Positions 49,911-57,138 of a stretch of DNA of 64,000 bases are shown piece by piece. The translations under genes and the position numbers were made by a program. Origin of the DNA: UBA11475 sp902486425 (lineage in GTDB: Bacteria > Bacillota > Clostridia > Christensenellales > Borkfalkiaceae); the NCBI GenBank assembly GCA_902486425.1, contig CABTOK010000008.1:62001-126000 (forward strand), given 5' to 3'. Positions within the stretch are counted from its first letter, which is position 1. The number at the start of each line of letters is the position of its first letter. Below the pieces are notes generated by a model. It was not told the origin of the DNA, searched no databases, and was given only the letters and a program-made list of their open reading frames with translations.

Positions 49911-52007
49911 ATGACACCCAATTACAAAGAATTCAAAACGGTCATCGGCGGTAGAGAAGTCACGGTTGAAACGGGCAAATACTGCGAACAGACCAGCGGT
50001 TCATGCATCGTAAGATGCGGCGAAACCGTAGTTATGGTAAACGTTACTATGTCTCCCACGGCAAAGGAAGGACAGGACTTCTTCCCGCTGACGGTAGATT
50101 ATCAGGAAAAGATGTACTCCGTAGGTAAGATTCCGGGAGGTTTCACCAAGCGTGAAGGCAGAGCGTCCGACAAGGCGATCCTTACGTCCCGTCTTATCGA
50201 CAGACCGCTTCGTCCGTTGTTCCCGAAAGGACTTTTCAACGACGTAGTAGTCGTAGCGACGGCTCTCTCGGTAGATCCCGACATCGCTCCCGAACCTTTT
50301 GCAATGCTCGGAAGTTCCATCGCGTTGTCTGTTTCCGACATTCCCTGGGCAGGTCCCACGGGCAGCGTCGTCGTAGGGCTCGTAGACGGCAAGTACGTAA
50401 TCAACCCCGATCTTAAACAGAAAGAAAAATCAACGCTTCACCTTAATCTTGCGGGAACAAAAGACGCAATCATGATGGTTGAAGCCGGCTCCAAAGAAAT
50501 TTCCGACGACGAAATGGTAGGCGCAATTTTATTCGGACACGAAGAAATCAAAAAACAATGCGCTTTCCAGGAAGAAATTGTTGCTGCGGTAGGTAAGCCC
50601 AAACTTGAAATGGATCTTTACCACGTACCCGAAGATATCGACGCTGCGGTAAGAGAATACGCTTCCGACATGCTCGATAAAGCTCTCGATACTTTTGATC
50701 GTCACGAAAGACAGGAAGGTCAGGACGCCGTAGAAAAGGCTGTTCTCGAACACTTTGCCGAAATTTATCCCGGTAAAGAAAGAGAAATGAAAGATTCTCT
50801 CTACTACCTTACCAAAGAAAAAGTAAGAAGAAAGATTATAGATAAAGGCGTTCGTCCCGACGGCAGAACGCTTACCGAAGTTCGTCCCATCTGGTGCGAA
50901 CACGGGATTCTTCCGAGAGTTCACGGCACCGGACTTTTCACGAGAGGACAGACTCAGGTTATGACAACCTGCACTCTCGCAATGCTCGGCGACGCACAGA
51001 AGCTCGAAGGTCTCGACGACGAGGACACAAAGCGTTATATGCATCAGTACAACATGCCCGGTTACGCTTCCGGCGAAGCCAGAGGCATCAGAAGCCCCGG
51101 CAGACGCGAAATCGGCCACGGCGCTCTTGCGGAAAGAGCTTTGGCTCAGGTTATTCCTTCGGAAGAAGAATTCCCCTACGCTATAAGAATGGTTTCCGAA
51201 GTTCTTTCGTCCAACGGTTCTACCTCGATGGGTTCGGTATGTGGTTCCACGCTTGCTCTTATGGATGCGGGCGTCCCGATAAAAGCTCCCGTTGCGGGCG
51301 TCGCTATGGGACTTATCAAAGATACCGAAACGGGTAAAGTAGCCGTTATGACCGATATTCAGGGGCTTGAAGACTTCCTCGGCGATATGGACTTCAAAGT
51401 TGCGGGAACCGAAAAGGGTATCACCGCAATCCAGATGGATATCAAAATCAAAGGTATCGACGAAGCTATTTTAAGAAAGGCTATCGCTCAGGCAAACGAC
51501 GGCAGACGTCACATTTTAGGCAAGATGCTCGAATGTCTTCCCAAGGTAAACGATCATATGTCCAAATACGCTCCCGAAATCATTTCCTTCAAGATCAATC
51601 CCGAAAAGATCAGAGAAGTTATCGGTTCCGGCGGAAAGGTCATCAACAAAATCATCGACGAAACCGGCACCAAGATCGACATTACCGACGACGGCGTTGT
51701 TTCGATTGCGGCGGTTGCAAATCACGAAATGCTTGAAAGAGCCAAAGCAATCGTTCTTTCGATAGCGAAGGATCCCGAAGTCGGCGACAGATATCTTACC
51801 GAAGTCGTAAGAATTTTACCGAGAACGGGCGCATTCTGCGAACTTGCTCCCGGAAAGGACGGAATGATCCACATTTCCAAGATGAGCGACAAACGTATCG
51901 AAAGCGTTGAAGAAGTTCTTGCTATCGGAGATAAGGTCAAGGTAGAAGTTATAAAGATCGGCGAAAAGGGTATCGACCTTAAACTTCTCGAAAAGATCGA
52001 AGGCTAA
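49911..52007 (+). CDS. pnp: Polynucleotide phosphorylase
   Basis: 3'-5' phosphorolytic exoribonuclease of mRNA decay. ATG 49911 (MTPNYKEFKTVIGG) is preferred for its CAGGAGA site; ten residues upstream are unconserved. The 698-residue product has two RNase PH domains (FTKREGRASDKAIL and GTGLFTRGQTQVMT), SEVLSSNGSTSMGSVCG, then KH (IREVIGSGGKVINKIIDETG near residue 570) and S1 domains at the C-terminus. It is full length. Confidence 0.98.
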   Translation: MTPNYKEFKTVIGGREVTVETGKYCEQTSGSCIVRCGETVVMVNVTMSPTAKEGQDFFPLTVDYQEKMYSVGKIPGGFTKREGRASDKAILTSRLIDRPLRPLFPKGLFNDVVVVATALSVDPDIAPEPFAMLGSSIALSVSDIPWAGPTGSVVVGLVDGKYVINPDLKQKEKSTLHLNLAGTKDAIMMVEAGSKEISDDEMVGAILFGHEEIKKQCAFQEEIVAAVGKPKLEMDLYHVPEDIDAAVREYASDMLDKALDTFDRHERQEGQDAVEKAVLEHFAEIYPGKEREMKDSLYYLTKEKVRRKIIDKGVRPDGRTLTEVRPIWCEHGILPRVHGTGLFTRGQTQVMTTCTLAMLGDAQKLEGLDDEDTKRYMHQYNMPGYASGEARGIRSPGRREIGHGALAERALAQVIPSEEEFPYAIRMVSEVLSSNGSTSMGSVCGSTLALMDAGVPIKAPVAGVAMGLIKDTETGKVAVMTDIQGLEDFLGDMDFKVAGTEKGITAIQMDIKIKGIDEAILRKAIAQANDGRRHILGKMLECLPKVNDHMSKYAPEIISFKINPEKIREVIGSGGKVINKIIDETGTKIDITDDGVVSIAAVANHEMLERAKAIVLSIAKDPEVGDRYLTEVVRILPRTGAFCELAPGKDGMIHISKMSDKRIESVEEVLAIGDKVKVEVIKIGEKGIDLKLLEKIEG

Positions 52008-52024
52008 AGTAATAAAAATAATGC

Positions 52025-52062
52025 AAAAGAGGACTAACGGGAATCCGTCCGGTCCTCTTTTT
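52025..52062 (+). terminator. Terminator of pnp
   Basis: AAAAGAGGAC pairs with GTCCTCTTTT, with an inner ACGG/CCGT stem, followed by T. Confidence 0.9.
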
Positions 52063-52134
52063 AATAAACCGCGGCCGGCGGAAATAAAGCCGCTTGCGGT
52101 AATAAAATTATTCTTAAGGGTAATAAAAATATAA

Positions 52135-53403
52135 ATGGAATTTTATAAAAAATACGACAGCGGACTTAAACTTGTCATAAAGCAGATGGACGGAGCGTTC
52201 ACCGTATCGTCAGGCATAATAGTTTCGACGGGCAGCCGTAACGAAAGCAAAGATATAAACGGTATTTCGCACTTTATCGAACACGTTAACTTCAAGGGAA
52301 CCAAAACCCGTACGGCGTTCGATATTTCCGACGAAACCGATCGCATAGGCTCCACCGTAAACGCATTCACTTCGAAGGAATGTACCTGTTATTACACAAA
52401 GTCCATTCCGGAGCATCAGGAAGAAACTTTCGCCGTGCTTGCCGATCTTTTCCTTAATTCGACTTATCCCGAGGACGAACTCGACAAAGAACGCGACGTT
52501 ATAATAGAAGAAATAAATATGACCGAAGATACCCCCGACGAAGTGTGCATGGATCTTTTGTCCGAAGCGTTTTACGGCGATTCGGGACTGGGACAGACTA
52601 TTCTGGGACCGGAAGAAAATATCCGTCGTTTTACCGTAAAAGATATAAAAAATTATCTTGAAAAGTATTATACCCCCGATAACGTCTGCATATCGGTAGC
52701 GGGCGCGCTCGACATTAAAAAGACCGAAGAACTCGTAGATAAATACTTCAAAGATTTCAAAGGATTCGGTACGGATTCGAAGATACAGGTGTCGGCTAAA
52801 AAGGACGAATTCGATAAAAACTACACCGGCAATCTCTGTAAAAAAAAGGATATAGAGCAAGCACACATCGCGCTGTCCTTTCCGGCGTACAAGTACGGCG
52901 ACGACAGATCTGCAGCGGCTAATATCGCCTGTTCGGTGCTTGGCGGAACGATGTCGTCGAGGCTCTTCCAGACGGTACGCGAAAAGCAGGGACTTTGCTA
53001 CACTGTATATTCATACTTATCGCAGTATCGCGATACGGGTAAGGTCGAAATTTATGCCGGCGTAAATCCCAAAAACCGCGAAAAGGCGTTAAAATCCATT
53101 ATAGACGTAGTAAACGAGTTCAAAAACGGCATAACCGACGCAGAATTTTCGAGAGGGAAGGAACAGCTTAAATCGGCGTTTATCATGAGTAGGGAAAGCA
53201 CTTCTTCCGAAATGCAGGTTTACGCAAAAGGCTGGCTGCTTCTCGGTGAAAAGTTCGACTTTGAAAAGAAGATAAACGAAATCAATTCGGTTACTAAGGA
53301 AGAAGTCGAATCGGCTATCAGAGAAATTTTCGATACAAGTAAGTGCGCTTATGCGACAGTCGGCAGAAATACCGAACCGCTTAAAGTTCCCGAAAACAAA
53401 TAA
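52135..53403 (+). CDS. M16 family zinc peptidase
   Basis: Processing-peptidase-like metalloprotease, 422 residues, often found next to pnp in Bacillota. The inverted zinc motif HFIEH lies in ISHFIEHVNFKGT near residue 43, and the third zinc ligand lies in the RDVIIEEINM segment near residue 122. The second M16 domain has VLGGTMSSRLFQTVREKQGLCYTVYSY, here given as its conserved core GTMSSRLFQTVREKQGL. No signal peptide, so cytoplasmic. AAGGGT upstream of the ATG is a modest ribosome site. Confidence 0.93.
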   Translation: MEFYKKYDSGLKLVIKQMDGAFTVSSGIIVSTGSRNESKDINGISHFIEHVNFKGTKTRTAFDISDETDRIGSTVNAFTSKECTCYYTKSIPEHQEETFAVLADLFLNSTYPEDELDKERDVIIEEINMTEDTPDEVCMDLLSEAFYGDSGLGQTILGPEENIRRFTVKDIKNYLEKYYTPDNVCISVAGALDIKKTEELVDKYFKDFKGFGTDSKIQVSAKKDEFDKNYTGNLCKKKDIEQAHIALSFPAYKYGDDRSAAANIACSVLGGTMSSRLFQTVREKQGLCYTVYSYLSQYRDTGKVEIYAGVNPKNREKALKSIIDVVNEFKNGITDAEFSRGKEQLKSAFIMSRESTSSEMQVYAKGWLLLGEKFDFEKKINEINSVTKEEVESAIREIFDTSKCAYATVGRNTEPLKVPENK

Positions 53404-53417
53404 TTTAAAATAAATAT

Positions 53418-53462
53418 GGCGCGTTTCTACGGTACCGTTACCGCTCAAAACGTGCCTTTTTT
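53418..53462. terminator. Terminator between convergent M16 peptidase and ArsR genes
   Basis: GGCGCGTTT pairs with AAACGTGCC (one G-U) around a loop holding ACGGTACCGT, followed by six T on the + strand. It lies between the two stop codons. Confidence 0.75.
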
Positions 53463-53465
53463 ATT

Positions 53466-53801
53466 TCAGTATCCTAAAAATTCCACTCCTTTGAGAAGAA
53501 CGTCGTTAAGAGCGTCGTTGCGGAGCGAATAAAAAACTATTTTGCCCTGCCTTTTGGTTTTTACCGCGTTGAGATTTTTAAGCAGTCTTAATTGATGAGA
53601 GACCGTAGTCTGATTGAGTTTCAACACTTTCGAAAGGTCGCTTACGCACATTTCCGAAATTGCTAACGCCGATACCATTTTTATTCGCGTGTAGTCCGAA
53701 AATATCGAAAAAAAGCAGACGAGTTCGTCTAAAATTTCACCTTGCGGAACGTAGTCTTCGATAAGTTCTCTCGATTTTTTGCTTAAAAGATAATTTTCCA
53801 T
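53466..53801 (-). CDS. ArsR-family transcriptional regulator
   Basis: A 111-residue winged-helix repressor of the ArsR/SmtB family. The recognition region is LSKVLKLNQTTVSHQLRLLKNL, spanning the usual position; the wing is VKTKRQGKIVFYSLRN. The family's metal box ELCVCDL reads EMCVSDL here, keeping only one cysteine, and the last helix lacks the His/Asp pattern of zinc sensors, so it may sense redox state or another ligand. It is divergent from a gene for a tiny membrane protein, and a 7-4-7 inverted repeat lies between them. On the - strand the start follows GGGGGAA. Confidence 0.9.
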   Translation of the reverse strand: MENYLLSKKSRELIEDYVPQGEILDELVCFFSIFSDYTRIKMVSALAISEMCVSDLSKVLKLNQTTVSHQLRLLKNLNAVKTKRQGKIVFYSLRNDALNDVLLKGVEFLGY

Positions 53802-53858
53802 AAATTCCCCCTTGCCGGAAGTTTTCCGGTCGGCTTTATAAGTAAAGCCTTTTTTATA

Positions 53859-53916
53859 ATTATACTACGTATATACATTCGTGCATATTTGTAAAACAGG
53901 TCGCATATTGTATAAT
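53859..53916. promoter_or_regulatory. Divergent promoters with ArsR-type operator
   Basis: On the + strand TTGTAA (53889-53894) and TATAAT (53911-53916) have a 16-base spacer and lead to the 49-residue gene. On the - strand TATAAT (53864-53859) leads to arsR, with a weak -35 (TATGCA) 17 bases upstream. Between them ATATACA-TTCG-TGCATAT (53871-53888) is a 7-4-7 inverted repeat with one mismatch, touching both -35 boxes. This is where an ArsR dimer would block both genes. Confidence 0.65.
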
Positions 53917-53947
53917 GCCGTCTTAAAACGGCGAAAAAGGAGGATAT

Positions 53948-54097
53948 ATGAATTATAATCTCGCGCTTTTCGCGCTGATGTTTCTGCTTATAAACGGCGG
54001 CGTGATAGACACTACCGAAGCTCTTATATTTTTGGCTCTCGTTTCTTACGCAAGCGGCAATAATTGTCTTAACCAAAGCAATACCCGCACGGCATGA
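53948..54097 (+). CDS. Small membrane protein, 49 residues
   Basis: A short frame with a perfect AAGGAGG site six bases before ATG. The product begins MNYNLALFALMFLLINGG and continues VIDTTEALIFLALVSYASG, giving two hydrophobic segments (about 4-16 and 24-36) linked by an acidic turn, then a polar tail NNCLNQSNTRTA. It has a promoter, sits divergently from the ArsR gene, shares its candidate operator and ends in a strong terminator. I know no named family. A membrane role in whatever stress the ArsR protein senses is inference from context. Confidence 0.72.
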   Translation: MNYNLALFALMFLLINGGVIDTTEALIFLALVSYASGNNCLNQSNTRTA

Positions 54098-54157
54098 TTT
54101 TATAGTTTTTTAAGTCTGAAAAGCTTTTTAAGTCGGGTATGAGAAAAAGAAGAATAC

Positions 54158-54187
54158 AAAAAGCGGCATAAAAGCCGCTTTTTGTTT
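54158..54187 (+). terminator. Terminator of the small membrane protein gene
   Basis: AAAAAGCGGC pairs perfectly with GCCGCTTTTT across an ATAAAA loop and is followed by GTTT. Confidence 0.9.
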
Positions 54188-54282
54188 GCCGTTTTTTTAT
54201 TCCGACGATAAACTCTCTGAAAAATTTTCCGAATAACGTAAAAATAAAAATTGCGTTAAAGTCTGTAAAACCGCAAAAAAAG

Positions 54283-54311
54283 TTGTCAATAACTAAAGTA
54301 TATTATATAAT
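54283..54311 (+). promoter_or_regulatory. Promoter of uvrC, leaderless layout
   Basis: TTGTCA at 54283-54288 and TATAAT at 54306-54311 have a 17-base spacer. ATG begins six bases after the -10, at the expected transcription start. There is no purine-rich ribosome site. Confidence 0.78.
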
Positions 54312-54317
54312 TTTAGT

Positions 54318-56147
54318 ATGAGCGTCGTAGAAGATAAACTTAAAATGCTTCCGACCGATCCCGGCGTCTATATCATGAAGGACGACGGCGGACACGTTAT
54401 TTACGTCGGAAAGGCGAAAAATTTGAAGAACAGAGTACGGCAGTACTTTTTTAACACCGTCAAGACCGAAAAGGTCATGGCGATGGTTTCGCATATAAAA
54501 GATTTCGACTACATTATAGTTAACTCCGAGATAGACGCTTTGTCTTTGGAAAACAACCTTATAAAAAAATATAAGCCGAAGTATAACATTCTGTTAAAGG
54601 ACGATAAAACTTACCCTTATATAAAGGTTAATCTTAAAGAAAAGTTCCCGTATTTTTACATTACCCGAAAAATAAAAAAGGACGGCGGCAAATATTTCGG
54701 TCCGTTTATGGGCGGCATAAACGCGCAGGAAGTGTTGGAGCTTGTAAATCTTACTTACAAACTTCGCCCTTGTTCGGTAAAGATAACCGAAAAGCCGAAA
54801 AGGGAATGTCTCAACTACCATATAGGCAAGTGCCTTTCGCCGTGCAGCGGAAGAGTTTCGGAAGAAGATTATATGAAGTCCGTGAACGCCGCTCTCGACT
54901 TTTTGTCGGGCGGGGACGATTCGAGACCGGAAGAAATTCTTAAAGAAGCCATGCTCCGCCATGCCGAAAACGAAGAGTTCGAAGCCGCTCTCGCTTGCAG
55001 AGAGAGACTAAAAAGTCTGGAAAAACTTAAGGTAAAAAGAATAACCGCGTTAAACAGATTTATCGACGCGGACGTGATTTCGATGGCTGACAACGGACTT
55101 TCGACCGTGTTTTCGATGCTTAATATACGAAAGGGCAGAATGCTCGGAGCGAAAAATTTAAGCGAAGAGAACGTTTACTTCGACAAGTCCGAAGGTTTAG
55201 CCGATTTTATCACGGGGTATTATAAAAACGCGGCGGAAATTCCTTCCGAAATAATAGTGTTTACCGAACCCGCCGATACCGAACTTTTAGAGACTTATCT
55301 AACGGGACTTGCGGACAAAAAAATATCGGTAACGGTTCCTGTAAAAGGGGTAAGAAAACAGCTCGTCGACATGGCGGGAGTCAATGCCGAAGACTATCTT
55401 AAAAAGTCCGTCGAACGCATCCGCCACAAGACCGATATGACGATAAACGCTTGCCAAAAACTGCAGCGTGTGTTAAACTTATCTAAATATCCGAAGCGTA
55501 TGGAATGTTACGATATTTCACACATTTCCGGTGTCGATAAGGTCGGTTCGATGGTAGTGTTTACGGATGGAGAAAAGGACGCCGCGGAGTACCGCAGATT
55601 CAAAATAAAGACCGTCGAAGGCAACAACGATTTTGAGTCGCTTAAAGAAGTTCTTAAACGCAGGCTCTCTAAGCTTGGCACGGACGAAGAAGAAAAGTTT
55701 TCTAAACCCGATCTTATAATCATCGACGGAGGCAAAGGTCAGCTTTCGTCGGTAAAGCAGATTTTCGACGAACTTAACGTTAAGGACATAGACCTTGTGT
55801 CGCTCGCAAAACAGGAAGAAGAAGTGTTTACTCTTCATTCCGACCGCAGCGTTTTAATAGATAAATCGGATTACGCTTTGCGGCTTTTGCAGCGTATCAG
55901 AGACGAAGCGCACCGCTTTGCGATAACTTTTAACAGAAGTTTAAGAGGCAAACGCAGCCTTGTTTCGGTTCTCGACGGCATCGACGGCGTCGGAAAGGTT
56001 AAAAAGAAAGCTCTTTTAGAAAAATTCAAAGATCTGTCGGGGATAATGAACGCAAAAAAAGAAGATCTTATGACCGTGGACGGAATAGGCGAAGCCTTGG
56101 CGGACGAAATAATAGCAGAGTTAAAGAAAGAAAACATAACGCTATAA
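54318..56147 (+). CDS. uvrC: Excinuclease ABC subunit C
   Basis: Makes both incisions in nucleotide excision repair. The 609-residue product has the GIY-YIG domain (PGVYIMKDDGGHVIYVGKAK near residue 14), the four-cysteine-type segment RECLNYHIGKCLSPCSG, a UVR motif near 205, the RNase H-like C-terminal nuclease (MECYDISHISG near 395, IIDGGKGQLSS near 473) and a terminal helix-hairpin-helix (LDGIDGVGKVKKKALLEKF). Its mRNA appears to be leaderless. Confidence 0.98.
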   Translation: MSVVEDKLKMLPTDPGVYIMKDDGGHVIYVGKAKNLKNRVRQYFFNTVKTEKVMAMVSHIKDFDYIIVNSEIDALSLENNLIKKYKPKYNILLKDDKTYPYIKVNLKEKFPYFYITRKIKKDGGKYFGPFMGGINAQEVLELVNLTYKLRPCSVKITEKPKRECLNYHIGKCLSPCSGRVSEEDYMKSVNAALDFLSGGDDSRPEEILKEAMLRHAENEEFEAALACRERLKSLEKLKVKRITALNRFIDADVISMADNGLSTVFSMLNIRKGRMLGAKNLSEENVYFDKSEGLADFITGYYKNAAEIPSEIIVFTEPADTELLETYLTGLADKKISVTVPVKGVRKQLVDMAGVNAEDYLKKSVERIRHKTDMTINACQKLQRVLNLSKYPKRMECYDISHISGVDKVGSMVVFTDGEKDAAEYRRFKIKTVEGNNDFESLKEVLKRRLSKLGTDEEEKFSKPDLIIIDGGKGQLSSVKQIFDELNVKDIDLVSLAKQEEEVFTLHSDRSVLIDKSDYALRLLQRIRDEAHRFAITFNRSLRGKRSLVSVLDGIDGVGKVKKKALLEKFKDLSGIMNAKKEDLMTVDGIGEALADEIIAELKKENITL

Positions 56148-56160
56148 CGGCGTTTTACGG

Positions 56161-56201
56161 ATATGGTTAACGGTACCTGTTCCATTGAAACATAACCATA
56201 T
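56161..56201. repeat. Inverted repeat between uvrC and the phosphatase gene
   Basis: ATATGGTTA (56161-56169) and TAACCATAT (56193-56201) are perfect complements around a 23-base centre containing GGTACC, and TTACGG flanks both sides. No U run follows, so it is not a normal terminator; it could be an operator or an mRNA structure before the AAAGGAG site. Confidence 0.45.
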
Positions 56202-56222
56202 TTACGGACAAAGGAGAACCGC

Positions 56223-57059
56223 ATGAAATACAGAATGATAATATCGGACTATGACGGGACGCTCGCTCCGGCTTACGGCAAAGTCGTGCAAAAAGAAACG
56301 ATAGAAGCGATAAAAGCATACAGAGAAGCGGGCGGATACTTTGTGCTTTGTTCGGGGCGAGGAGCGGCTTCGGCATTCGACGCGATGGAATATAACAACA
56401 TAAATTGCGACGCGATAAGCGCGTTTCAGGGCGCGACGATAAAAATCGGCGATACGATAACCGAAGACGGGCTGGACGGAACAACCGTGAGAGAAATAGT
56501 GGAATTCGTAAGAAATATCGAAAACAGAGACTTTGTAACATTCAATAACGAAGTTTTATTGTACGACGGCAACGGCGAAGCTCTTAATTACTATGTAAAC
56601 TGGTCGACTTCGTATAAAAACAAAGCGGCTGTTAATATTCCGGAGTACACTTTGAGCCACGGCGGATATTACGGCAAATTGCTTTTAACCAAGATGCCGG
56701 ACGAAAACACAGATAGAATAGTAAACGCGATAAAAGAAAAATTCGGCGATAAAATCGTCATAAACAGCGGATCGGAAATTTTAATCGAAATGGTTTCGGC
56801 TACCTGTACGAAGTATTCCGCATGCAAAAAAATAGCGGAGCATTTTAACGTAAACGAAACCGAAGCAATAACCGTCGGCGACTCTACAAACGATCTTACT
56901 CTGGTAGCCTTTGGCGAAGGCTGTGCCGTCGAAAGCGGTACGCCGGAGCTTAAAAAAGCGGCGAAGCACATCGTTCCTGCGGCAGATAAGCAGCCGATAA
57001 AATATCTGATAGACAAAATATTAAGCGGCGAAGATCCGTTTGAAGCCGAAAGCAAATAA
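56223..57059 (+). CDS. Cof-type HAD hydrolase
   Basis: A 278-residue phosphatase of the HAD superfamily, type IIB. Motif I is IISDYDGTLAP with the nucleophilic Asp near residue 8, and motif IV is TVGDSTNDLTLVA. The Cof-type cap lies between (about 85-185). Such enzymes dephosphorylate sugar phosphates, FMN or PLP; the substrate is not evident. AAAGGAG precedes the ATG. It lies between uvrC and lon without functional linkage. Confidence 0.9.
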   Translation: MKYRMIISDYDGTLAPAYGKVVQKETIEAIKAYREAGGYFVLCSGRGAASAFDAMEYNNINCDAISAFQGATIKIGDTITEDGLDGTTVREIVEFVRNIENRDFVTFNNEVLLYDGNGEALNYYVNWSTSYKNKAAVNIPEYTLSHGGYYGKLLLTKMPDENTDRIVNAIKEKFGDKIVINSGSEILIEMVSATCTKYSACKKIAEHFNVNETEAITVGDSTNDLTLVAFGEGCAVESGTPELKKAAKHIVPAADKQPIKYLIDKILSGEDPFEAESK

Positions 57060-57138
57060 CTTAAACATAAAAAGAAAAAAGCGATAAAACAAAAATCAAA
57101 ATTATTATTGATAAAAATGAGGGAAACTTAAATTCATA

